Source: a virus. Taken from it: a DNA stretch of 20,673 nucleotides. A program made the translations under genes and the position numbers. Positions 9,457 to 16,045 of this stretch are shown piece by piece (positions within the stretch are counted from its first letter, which is position 1; the number at the start of each line of letters is the position of its first letter). The notes below the pieces were generated by a model that worked only from the letters and a program-made list of their open reading frames with translations, did not search any database and was not told the DNA's origin. The stretch covers positions 1 through 20,673 of the IMG/VR virus record IMGVR_UViG_3300048068_000144; one strand, written 5' to 3'.

Positions 9457-9631
9457 CTTTTTCTCCCTTGTCTTTCTCGACAGGCTCACCAAGCAGTTCT
9501 TCTTCTAACTGGTCGAAATACTCAGGGGTATGAAACAGAGTTCCTTCCTCTGCCACTTCAGCCAACTTAGTTGGCATCTTTCCCTCAAGGAACTTTTCTA
9601 TGGATAATTTAACTGCGTCTTGAAACTGCAT
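9446..9631 (-). CDS. Small acidic protein, 61 aa, unknown
   Basis: The protein has a helical N-terminus (MQFQDAVKLSIEKFLEGK), a middle with HTPEYFDQLEEELLG, and a strongly charged Lys/Glu/Asp tail. No signal peptide or membrane segment is visible. It begins 16 bases after the LysM gene, with a purine-rich AGAAAGAG site upstream, and overlaps the start of the 190-residue gene by 11 bases. The tight packing on both sides supports it as real despite its size. Its job is unknown. Small acidic proteins at this position could be assembly chaperones or minor virion parts, but nothing in the sequence decides it. Confidence 0.65.
   Translation of the reverse strand: MQFQDAVKLSIEKFLEGKMPTKLAEVAEEGTLFHTPEYFDQLEEELLGEPVEKDKGEKDEK
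9463..9467 (-). promoter_or_regulatory. Ribosome binding site fixing the 190-aa start
   Basis: GGGAG on the minus strand lies six bases before ATG 9456, inside the last codons of the 61-residue gene. It is the reason for choosing 9456 over the upstream in-frame ATG at 9492. Confidence 0.7.
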
Positions 9632-9647
9632 GTCTTAACTCTTTCTT

Positions 9648-12107
9648 TTAACCGCCCAACCACCAAGGTTTAGAACCTGCGCCTAGTACTGCCCCGCCAA
9701 TGGAGAGAACAGACTTCCAGAAGCTACTACTGCTACTGCCGCCTTGCTGACCAGCTTGTGCCTGAAGCTGCGCTGTTAGTAATAGTAACTCGCGCTGTTG
9801 ATCATTGTCGGCTGATTTCCAAATGTAGTCTAACAGACTATCTGCATCATCCCATAAAGCATTCTGGGCTTCTTGTGTGATATCTAGTGCATTTTTAATA
9901 TCAGTGCTAGCAGCGTCAAACTTATTTTGATTGTTTGTTGTGGCTACGTCCTGACGCCAAGTAGCGTTCATCTTATCAATATTATACTGCATGTTAGCAA
10001 CGTACTGTTGCCTAGAGTTTCTTAAGTCTGCTAAAAACTCAGAGTTGTCGTTGATTTCACCAGCATTGAACTTCTTAAGCGCATTGATTTCTGTAGCGTT
10101 ATGACGTTGTATTGAAGCATTTAACTCATCGTAGAACTTAGCCATGTCATTCCGGCCCTCTGCCGTGAACAAGGCTTGTGCGTTAATTGCCTCAGTATTC
10201 TTAAACAGAGCGTCTACCATAGCCTGTTTATTGATGACCATAGCTTGCTGTTCGTTTGTTAAATTTTGTAAATCCATCTCTAAGAAGGCTTTGGCATTCT
10301 GAACAGCGGCTGTCTCACGGGCGTCTAAGTTACCCATTTCAAACTGAGCTAATATCTTAGCTTTATTAATAATCGACTCTTGGCGATTGTCTAGGTTCTT
10401 AACTGTGAGTGTTTGGAAGAATGCCGCTTCTTTGTCTGCTACACCAATAGTAGCTTCCATAATAGCATTGGCATATGCTTCTGTAGCCGCAGTCCCTGTC
10501 ATGCCGCCAAATGCAATGGTCTGTTGTATCCCTCTTAAATCAGCTTGCGCCCAAGTAGGTATTCGTGCATTACCATTGCTGTCTTTAAACTCCGCAGATA
10601 TTAACTTTATCTGACCCATCAAGGTTGCTTTATGGTCAGTATAATTACCCTCGCCTAATGCTTGGGCCAACATCTTACCTTCGGCTGTAGAAGTATTAAT
10701 AACTGTAGAGATATTCTGGGAAGCAAAGTTATCTAGGCTATCGCCCATAACCCCTTCACCCTTAGCCTCTGCCTCTACATCAATCTGTATGTTGTCAGCG
10801 TCTACAAGATTGTCACTGTCTATTTCACCAGTAACCCCTGTCGCTAGCATGTCATCTGTTATAACATTTTCTGTAACATCATATGTAGCAGCTTCTGCAT
10901 TGGCTATGCTATCTACCTGAACACCATCTGTCACAGTATTAACATCAGGCATGTTGATATCATCAAGACCCTCAAAGTCTCCCATGACTGTGCCTTCAGC
11001 GTCTGCATCAAGTTCTGGTACATTGTCGGATACGTTAAGGCCACGATCTTTTAGGTACTTCATCGCGTTAGCAATGATTTCTTCCTGAGTACCTTTGATG
11101 TCAGTAAAACCAGCGGCTTTAGCCATCTCCAGTACTTTGTCGTAGTCACTCTGACCAGTACCTGTACCATCACCAGTTTCAGGCTCACCTATACCTGCGT
11201 TGGCATCAGCGTACTGTTGAATTTCATTATTATCGTCATCGCCACCAGTGTTCTGGCTAGCTGTGTACTGATATGCGGTTTGGTCAGATAAGTTATCAGG
11301 ATCGTAGTTAGGATCACTATACTTATTCCCGTTCTTATCTACGGGTAAAGACAGGGTATCCACCATTTTACCATCAACAATACTAACCTCATACGGCAAG
11401 TTTAGAAAGTTATATGAATACAGCATACCATCGCCGTTATCATATACCTGATTATCTTTTCCGTTCTTATCTTTATATGTACCAGACGCTTGGTTCTCTG
11501 GATCAAGGCCGTTTGCCCAGCCCGTGAGTGCGCCCAAGGCTTTAGGTATTAAACTTAGACCGCCAGTGAGACCAGCGCTAACAGCCGTGCCTACAGTGCT
11601 ACTACTCTTGTATGTTCCTTTTAAAGTGTCTTCTTGTTTGTTGTTAAAACCAAAGTTAAATCCACCAAAGGGAATAGTCAGGTTTTGGTTAACCGTTATA
11701 ACATTACCGTTGTCCTGTGCTAACTCTGGGTTAGCGTCTATTAATGCCTGAACAGTAGTATTGTTTTTCTGTGCGATTTCAGAAAGGGTGTCGCCCTTAG
11801 CCACGGTATGTGTCTTGCCAAAGATAGAACTACCCAAGCCACCTGTAACGTCACTAACTGTGTTGCTTACTATTTGTCCAACACTGTTACTACTACCGTG
11901 TCCCGAAGACGTAGAACCTACTTGTGCGTTGTTATTATTTTGACCAGTACTACTACTGTCCATAATACCGCCGCCAATAACTTTGTTGGTATTTGTATCA
12001 ACAAGTGTACCGCCTTGGTATTCTTTACCATCGCCAGCGGTAAATGCGTTTGCAACACTTTCTCCAAAGCTATTGCCGCCACCAATATTTTCAGACCACC
12101 AACCCAT
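9648..12107 (-). CDS. LysM-domain virion protein, 819 aa
   Basis: Residues about 99-146 form a LysM module (THTVAKGDTLSEIAQKNN, then a second helix and ITVNQNLTIP), a fold that binds peptidoglycan. The 90 residues before it are Gly/Ser/Asn-rich and disordered. After it come an apolar Gly/Ala/Leu stretch (about 170-195), a long acidic Asp/Val-rich region, and from about 560 onward a helical Gln/Asn/Ala-rich part. The protein ends in a Ser-rich linker and a Gly/Trp tail. The start at ATG 12107 shares one base with the o-spanin stop (TAATG), with AGAAGGA upstream, so translation is probably coupled to lysis genes. Peptidoglycan binding fits either a virion protein that anchors the DNA-delivery complex in the cell wall or a lysis accessory. 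The size and the following virion genes favour the first. No hydrolase domain is visible. Confidence 0.75.
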   Translation of the reverse strand: MGWWSENIGGGNSFGESVANAFTAGDGKEYQGGTLVDTNTNKVIGGGIMDSSSTGQNNNNAQVGSTSSGHGSSNSVGQIVSNTVSDVTGGLGSSIFGKTHTVAKGDTLSEIAQKNNTTVQALIDANPELAQDNGNVITVNQNLTIPFGGFNFGFNNKQEDTLKGTYKSSSTVGTAVSAGLTGGLSLIPKALGALTGWANGLDPENQASGTYKDKNGKDNQVYDNGDGMLYSYNFLNLPYEVSIVDGKMVDTLSLPVDKNGNKYSDPNYDPDNLSDQTAYQYTASQNTGGDDDNNEIQQYADANAGIGEPETGDGTGTGQSDYDKVLEMAKAAGFTDIKGTQEEIIANAMKYLKDRGLNVSDNVPELDADAEGTVMGDFEGLDDINMPDVNTVTDGVQVDSIANAEAATYDVTENVITDDMLATGVTGEIDSDNLVDADNIQIDVEAEAKGEGVMGDSLDNFASQNISTVINTSTAEGKMLAQALGEGNYTDHKATLMGQIKLISAEFKDSNGNARIPTWAQADLRGIQQTIAFGGMTGTAATEAYANAIMEATIGVADKEAAFFQTLTVKNLDNRQESIINKAKILAQFEMGNLDARETAAVQNAKAFLEMDLQNLTNEQQAMVINKQAMVDALFKNTEAINAQALFTAEGRNDMAKFYDELNASIQRHNATEINALKKFNAGEINDNSEFLADLRNSRQQYVANMQYNIDKMNATWRQDVATTNNQNKFDAASTDIKNALDITQEAQNALWDDADSLLDYIWKSADNDQQRELLLLTAQLQAQAGQQGGSSSSSFWKSVLSIGGAVLGAGSKPWWLGG

Positions 12108-12352
12108 TAGAGATTATCCTTCTTATTTTCACAGGCTCTAATACGATCCCGTAGCTGTATATAATCGGTAACGGCAGTTTCGATAGCATCACTGTCTTGC
12201 GGAAGACTTGTTAGTTCTTCTGCCAGCTTTTCGTTGTATTCTTTTGAGTAGTCTGCCATTGGGGGGCAGTAGACCTCTAGGTTGGTCCTATAGACCGTTC
12301 CCCCGCAGCCGCTCAGTAAGAGACTTACGATCAGTAATGTTGTCGTTTTCAT
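12107..12352 (-). CDS. o-spanin (Rz1-like outer-membrane lipoprotein), 81 aa
   Basis: The start is set at ATG 12352, since this places a classic lipoprotein signal at the N-terminus: a Lys, an apolar LLIVSLLL stretch, and the lipobox LSGC with Cys16. An in-frame ATG 18 codons earlier would bury the signal. The mature part (about 66 residues) would be anchored by lipid in the outer membrane and is helical, with a PQDSDAIETAVTDYIQLRD segment like those I recall in phage o-spanins. It overlaps the i-spanin gene by 65 bases in another frame, the usual Rz/Rz1 arrangement. The pair fuses inner and outer membranes in the final step of lysis. The upstream site is weak (GGCAGAG), which fits low expression or coupling. 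The stop shares a base with the LysM gene start. Confidence 0.85.
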   Translation of the reverse strand: MKTTTLLIVSLLLSGCGGTVYRTNLEVYCPPMADYSKEYNEKLAEELTSLPQDSDAIETAVTDYIQLRDRIRACENKKDNL

Positions 12353-12527
12353 GCTCTGCCATTGCCTTATAAAAGTCAGTAGTTTTTTTCTGTGCTTGTA
12401 GATCATCCTTAAGCACTTTGTTTTTTTCTTTAGACCGTCCAGTAACCTGACCCATTACGTAGATTATAGGTAAGGCTAATGCCAATGCACCTATGATATA
12501 GGTCTTTATTTTTCCAAAGACGAACAC
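12288..12527 (-). CDS. i-spanin (Rz-like inner-membrane protein), 79 aa
   Basis: It begins with GTG, not ATG, at 12527, sharing one base with the lysozyme stop (TAGTG). Residues about 10-30 form a single membrane segment (YIIGALALALPIIYVMGQVTG region). A charged periplasmic helix follows with likely coiled coil (KNKVLKDDLQAQKK). This one-pass, N-in layout with a periplasmic helix is typical of i-spanins, which bind the o-spanin across the periplasm. The neighbouring overlapping lipoprotein gene and the lysozyme upstream make the assignment strong even though the protein is shorter than lambda Rz (153 residues). GAAGG lies upstream. Confidence 0.8.
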   Translation of the reverse strand: MFVFGKIKTYIIGALALALPIIYVMGQVTGRSKEKNKVLKDDLQAQKKTTDFYKAMAEHENDNITDRKSLTERLRGNGL

Positions 12528-13258
12528 TAGTGAATGCCTTCTTTATTGTCTTTGAACCGTGCATATGCTGCCAGCGCAATGCCCCCAATAGCCAGTATTA
12601 GGAATATTGTTTTAAGCATTGGAGCATAGCTTACTAAACCCTGTATTTGACCAGATACTTCGTTTAGGGCTGTTGCTGCGCCAGCAATACCTGCACCCGC
12701 CATTGTTTTGGACTTTGCCAAAGACTTAGGTGCTTCTGCGGTAGGCTTCTGTGGCATCTCTGGCCCACCCTCATCAGAGGGTAACTGTGCATCACGGCTA
12801 AAGACAGCGGCCTCTGCCGCACGGCGTCTAGTCAATCCACGCAGGGGCTGTAACTTACCATCTACACGGGCCTTGTTCCACCGCATGATTTGCTCTGGGC
12901 AATCATCGTAATTTCCTGAGTTTAGTTTTTTCAGCAAAGTTGATGACTTAAATGCACCACCACCTAAGTTGAATACAAATGATACCAGAGCATCATACTG
13001 CCCCTGTGTCAGTGGTACATTAACTAGTCGTTTAACAATCTTACCGTGTTCGTCTAAGTCTGCTATTAGACGCTGTTCAGCTTCTTCTACTGTGCATCGC
13101 ATACCAGAGCGGATGCCTTTAGTGGCTCCGTAGCCCAGTGTCCACTTATTTGCCGGACATCTATACGAATGGACTAAACCATCATCCTTCAGTTTATGTA
13201 GACCTTCAAACTTTTTAACAAGTTCTACACAATCTGGGGATACGTTTGTTGGATGCAT
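12527..13258 (-). CDS. Endolysin: GH24 (T4/P21-type) lysozyme with C-terminal membrane segment, 243 aa
   Basis: The enzyme cuts the glycan strands of peptidoglycan at lysis. Residues 1-150 carry the GH24 fold: KKFEG with catalytic Glu18, then YRCPANKWTLGYG with Cys34 and Thr40 in the positions of Asp20 and Thr26 of T4 lysozyme, and later VSFVFNLGGGAF, MRWNKA and GLTRRRAAE. Between Glu18 and Cys34 there are 15 residues, while the usual spacing is 8. After a Pro/Ala/Lys linker (about 155-180) come a Gly/Ala-rich apolar stretch and a clear membrane segment (KTIFLILAIGGIALAAYA, about 216-233) ending in a charged tail. The start at 13258 follows GAGG at 13266-13269 and lies four bases after the previous stop; an upstream in-frame ATG at 13291 would overlap that gene without need. 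No separate holin is visible, so the C-terminal part may serve membrane targeting or a holin-like role (inference). Confidence 0.9.
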   Translation of the reverse strand: MHPTNVSPDCVELVKKFEGLHKLKDDGLVHSYRCPANKWTLGYGATKGIRSGMRCTVEEAEQRLIADLDEHGKIVKRLVNVPLTQGQYDALVSFVFNLGGGAFKSSTLLKKLNSGNYDDCPEQIMRWNKARVDGKLQPLRGLTRRRAAEAAVFSRDAQLPSDEGGPEMPQKPTAEAPKSLAKSKTMAGAGIAGAATALNEVSGQIQGLVSYAPMLKTIFLILAIGGIALAAYARFKDNKEGIH

Positions 13259-13262
13259 ATTG

Positions 13263-15017
13263 TTACCTCGTTGTTGCGTAAGGGGAAGCAAATCCAGTGC
13301 TTGGTGCTGCGTTAGACATCGCCGGACTTAAATTACCCATTGATGTATTGGCCCCTTGAATAGTACTTAGTTGCGCTAAGTTATTAAGACTTCTGTTAAT
13401 ATTCATAACCTGATCACCCATGCGATTTCCTTGGGCATCAAAAGAACGCAACATTAAATTACCGTTGTCATCAATGGCGCGGGATACCGTAGTACCATTC
13501 TCCATTACAGAATTTTGAATTAAGTTACCCTGATCATCAAATGCTTGACCAAGCTGCCTAAATTCATTTCGCATATTAGCATCAAGATTGGTCTGTTCAG
13601 CCGCTAGACCTGCTAGATCACGGGTCTGGTTATCCAGCTTCTTATCTTGCTGAGTAAATCCTCTAGCAATCGCCTGTAGTTCCGCTCCAGTACTAGCCTC
13701 TGCGGAGTCGAAGCGCCGATCAAGTTGACCCATCAATGATTGCTCATAGGCTTCCGCATTACCCAGCATAGTGTCTACGTCCATAGAGACAGCACTTAGC
13801 TCATTACCGTTGGCGTCAATCTTGCGCTCCATAATAACGCCTTGGGCGTCCATAGACCGTGTTATTGTATTGCCTTGTTCGTCTATAGAGTTTGCAATCA
13901 ATTGACCATTTTCATCAAAAGAGTTAGCAAGTTTAGTATACTGGTCTCTAGTGCTTGCCTCAAGCGTATCACTAGAAGTTTGTATCAAATCTCGAACATT
14001 ACCAAGTCTAGTTGAAAGATTTTCTGATGCTGTTTGATCTGCAAGAGAAGCGTCTGAAAAGCCTGTACCTATAGCAGCGCCCACGTTTTTAAAGCCAGCG
14101 TCAATACCTGTACCCAGAGTGCCAATAGTTTTAGCAATATCACCCTGACCTGTAGCAGTTGCCTGTGCATAATCACCAAGGTCTTCGCGTAGACGGTCAG
14201 TTTGATTTGCCTGTGCGGTGGCAAGATCAGCCCGTGCTGTTGTAGCCAATTCAGTATCTTGTCCATACCTGTCTACAAAGCTATCGAAGTTAGATGAGAA
14301 TGTATCCTGACCTGACTGTAGCGCGGCTTGATTTTCAAGCGAAGACGTAGCATAGGCGTCCTGATTACCGGACATAGTATTAACACTATCTTGCAGCGTA
14401 CCTTGATTGCCTGTGATAGTTGTTTCTGCACTATTAAGATCAGCACCAAGATTATTAAGGGACGTATTCGCGCTATCAAATCCAGCATCTACCGCAGACT
14501 GTACGCCGCCCACGTTTGTATCAAGACTGTCAAACCTACTACCAGCGTCTGCAAAGCCCTCTGTCATTTGATTGCTTGTGTCAGTAAACCCTGTGTCTAC
14601 CGCAGACTGTACCCCACCAACGCTAGTATCTAATGTATCAAATCTACCAGTAGCGTCCTGAAAACCTGTATCAAGAGAAGCTTGTGTAGCTAGGCCACCT
14701 GTATTGTTCTGTAGCGCCGTAAGCATGTCATTATAATATTTAGCTCTTCCCGTAGCAGCGTCTGTTTGACCCTGCGTAAGGGCATCACCGTAGCCTTGTA
14801 CAACACCCGTAAGATTAGTAAATCCGGTATTAGTATTAGCATTAATGCCTGTGGTAGCGCCTTCGATTTTAGTACCAAGCCCAGTGATACCTTCGCCTAC
14901 GGCTGTAAAACCTTCTTGGGCTTGCTCACCAAGACCCGTCTGATTAGTTTGAAGCTGTTCATACTGATCATCACCTAGTCCCGTGTTGGTAACCGAAGTG
15001 GTTGAATTAAAACTCAT
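13263..15017 (-). CDS. Repeat-rich, coiled-coil structural protein, 584 aa
   Basis: This is a Gly/Asn/Gln/Thr-rich protein with no Cys and no signal peptide, built from short repeats. Residues 126-161 and 162-197 are two close copies of a 36-residue unit centred on GGVQSAVD, with a decayed copy before them. Later, two copies of a segment of the type FDENGQLIANSIDEQGNT start at residues 367 and 493, separated by a helical stretch of coiled-coil character. Such sequences are typical of elongated phage structural proteins (fibre shafts, connector or tape-like parts), but I cannot name a family. ATG 15017 follows AAAGGAT and lies four bases after the acetyltransferase stop. The downstream lysozyme ribosome site is inside its last codons. 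By place it belongs to the virion module, and the repeats suggest an extended oligomeric rod. Confidence 0.7.
   Translation of the reverse strand: MSFNSTTSVTNTGLGDDQYEQLQTNQTGLGEQAQEGFTAVGEGITGLGTKIEGATTGINANTNTGFTNLTGVVQGYGDALTQGQTDAATGRAKYYNDMLTALQNNTGGLATQASLDTGFQDATGRFDTLDTSVGGVQSAVDTGFTDTSNQMTEGFADAGSRFDSLDTNVGGVQSAVDAGFDSANTSLNNLGADLNSAETTITGNQGTLQDSVNTMSGNQDAYATSSLENQAALQSGQDTFSSNFDSFVDRYGQDTELATTARADLATAQANQTDRLREDLGDYAQATATGQGDIAKTIGTLGTGIDAGFKNVGAAIGTGFSDASLADQTASENLSTRLGNVRDLIQTSSDTLEASTRDQYTKLANSFDENGQLIANSIDEQGNTITRSMDAQGVIMERKIDANGNELSAVSMDVDTMLGNAEAYEQSLMGQLDRRFDSAEASTGAELQAIARGFTQQDKKLDNQTRDLAGLAAEQTNLDANMRNEFRQLGQAFDDQGNLIQNSVMENGTTVSRAIDDNGNLMLRSFDAQGNRMGDQVMNINRSLNNLAQLSTIQGANTSMGNLSPAMSNAAPSTGFASPYATTR
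13266..13269 (-). promoter_or_regulatory. Ribosome binding site fixing the endolysin start
   Basis: GAGG on the minus strand, seven bases before ATG 13258 and overlapping the last codon of the 584-residue gene. It decides the endolysin start in favour of 13258 over 13291 and suggests translational coupling. Confidence 0.7.
14427..14642 (-). repeat. Two tandem copies of a 108-bp (36-aa) unit
   Basis: Units 14535-14642 and 14427-14534 encode residues 126-161 and 162-197 of the 584-residue protein. The best-kept core at DNA level is CTACCGCAGACTGTAC (+ strand), seen at 14597 and again at 14489, exactly 108 bp apart. This points to a tandem duplication within the gene. Confidence 0.8.
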
Positions 15018-15021
15018 CTGT

Positions 15022-15489
15022 TCATCCTTTCACGGCGAGGAAACCTACGTCCCTATAACCCATCCTTGTTAGAAATTTCTTATAGCCAGTACCGTAGGCT
15101 TCAGTAGACGCGCCGATAGAGATTTCTTCTGCGCCGTTTTTCCGGCCCCATTTTTCAAAAGCTTGGACCATTTGCTTTAGTATCTTTGGGGCATGTCTAC
15201 GATATTCCGGTAGTATACATACTGCCCAATCCCCTGCGTATTTCATGTCACTAAAATAATGATGATCTACATACCCGTGGAAGTATCCTAGTATATCGTC
15301 AGAGCCTTGTTTAAGAGCCACCGACACATATACAGGGCTATTTGGTTTAAGGCTTAGAGATAACAGCTTTCTTACTTTGCTTTCGTTGTAGCTGAAAACT
15401 TTATACCGTGAGTTTTCGTGTAGCCACTTTGATACTTTTAGTACTGAAGGTAAGTCTGCTTCCCTAAGCCTTCTAATATATACGGTCAT
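15022..15489 (-). CDS. GNAT-family acetyltransferase-like protein, 155 aa
   Basis: The protein has the GNAT order: an N-terminal strand-helix (YIRRLREADLPSVLKVSKWL), a central strand pair (DILGYFHGYVDHHYF), and motif A-like AVCILPEYRRHAPKILKQMV with the beta-bulge and helix that hold acetyl-CoA. The C-terminal motif B-like strand is GYKKFLTRMGYRDVGFLAV. The usual Q/R-x-x-G-x-G/A signature is degenerate (YRRHAPK), so catalysis is uncertain. GNAT-like proteins are known among T7-like virion gene clusters, including T7 gp13 and its relatives, so a structural or assembly role is as likely as acetylation. It lies just after the only real gap in the leftward block, behind a candidate promoter, and four bases before the 584-residue structural gene. 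The ribosome site is weak. Confidence 0.75.
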   Translation of the reverse strand: MTVYIRRLREADLPSVLKVSKWLHENSRYKVFSYNESKVRKLLSLSLKPNSPVYVSVALKQGSDDILGYFHGYVDHHYFSDMKYAGDWAVCILPEYRRHAPKILKQMVQAFEKWGRKNGAEEISIGASTEAYGTGYKKFLTRMGYRDVGFLAVKG

Positions 15490-15495
15490 AGTGTG

Positions 15496-15539
15496 CCTAG
15501 TTAAGTACTTTTATGTATACATTATAACACTTAACTAGG
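15496..15539. promoter_or_regulatory. Concentric 44-bp dyad (candidate operator or RNA hairpin)
   Basis: CCTAGTTAAGT (15496-15506) is perfectly repeated in inverted orientation at 15529-15539. Midway lies the perfect palindrome ATGTATACAT (15513-15522), and both symmetries share the same centre between 15517 and 15518. No T-run follows on either strand, so it is not an ordinary terminator. It overlaps a perfect -10 box, as an operator would. Confidence 0.6.
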
Positions 15540-15550
15540 TGTTACTGCAA
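15521..15550 (-). promoter_or_regulatory. Candidate sigma70-type promoter before the acetyltransferase gene
   Basis: On the minus strand a perfect TATAAT lies at 15526-15521. TTGCAG (15550-15545), a partial -35 match, stands 18 bases upstream. Transcription would start near 15514, about 25 bases before the ATG at 15489. It could drive the acetyltransferase, structural, lysis and internal-protein genes separately from the fibre genes. The weak -35 keeps this tentative. Confidence 0.5.
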
Positions 15551-15553
15551 CCC

Positions 15554-15778
15554 CTAAGCAGCTTCTTCGACTGCCTCTTCTTTTTCGAGGCTAGCTGCTA
15601 GCATATTTACGAAAGCCTCACGGCCTACGTTTAGCTGATCTAGATTAAACTGTGCGTTTGCCAGTTTGCGATCTAAATCCTGTACATGGTTCAGCATTGT
15701 TACTTGCTGTTCCGTCATATCTTCAACAAGGTATTCTTTGTCGTTGACTGTGATTGGGGTCTTTTCTTTTTTAGCCAT
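15554..15778 (-). CDS. Small DUF6447-like protein, 74 aa
   Basis: The protein starts MAKKEKTPITVNDKEYLVED, a short beta-hairpin pattern (ITVNDKEY), followed by one long helix with heptad Leu spacing and an acidic Glu/Ala tail. This plan recalls DUF6447, a small family I associate with marine phages; the match is from memory and no function is known to me. AAGGA lies upstream, and a GTG at 15781 directly before the ATG could also be the start, adding one residue. It ends 64 bases before the acetyltransferase start, the largest gap in the leftward block. Confidence 0.6.
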   Translation of the reverse strand: MAKKEKTPITVNDKEYLVEDMTEQQVTMLNHVQDLDRKLANAQFNLDQLNVGREAFVNMLAASLEKEEAVEEAA

Positions 15779-15796
15779 CACGGTTTTTCCTTATGA

Positions 15797-16018
15797 TTAT
15801 GAATTAGCTGCAATAGCAGCGTTTGCGGCGGTCATGTCTTCTGTAGTCCAGAAGTCTTTTGCAACCATTAACTGTAGATGCTCTACATTGCGTGACACAG
15901 TGTCAGTCCAATCGGCGTCTTCCATGTCCTCTGGTTGCCCAGCATTTAGCAGATCAACGGAGTGACCCATTGCTGTGTAGTGCTGTGCGATTTCTTCCGC
16001 AGTTGGTGTATCAGTCAT
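15797..16018 (-). CDS. Small acidic protein, 73 aa, unknown
   Basis: No domain is recognised. The protein is Asp/Glu/Ala/Thr-rich, probably helical (TAEEIAQHYTAMGHSVDLL), with two Trp residues and an Ala-rich end. No signal or membrane segment is seen. A strong AAGGAG site stands before ATG 16018. It sits between two other small genes of similar size, each with its own good ribosome site, directly after the tail-fibre genes. Genes in that position often serve fibre assembly or attachment, which is only a guess here. Confidence 0.65.
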   Translation of the reverse strand: MTDTPTAEEIAQHYTAMGHSVDLLNAGQPEDMEDADWTDTVSRNVEHLQLMVAKDFWTTEDMTAANAAIAANS

Positions 16019-16045
16019 GTCTTTCTCCTTTTCTGACTAATAAAA

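Noticed and set aside
12353-12406. Longer N-terminus for the o-spanin starting at 12406
   Set aside because: It would place 18 charged residues before the lipoprotein signal and bury the lipobox; the ATG at 12352 gives a normal signal peptide.
13259-13291. Upstream start for the endolysin at 13291
   Set aside because: It overlaps the previous gene needlessly, while ATG 13258 has a well-spaced GAGG and follows the preceding stop by four bases.
15496-15539. Dyad as a Rho-independent terminator
   Set aside because: The stem is AT-rich, the loop is 22 bases, and no T-run follows on either strand.
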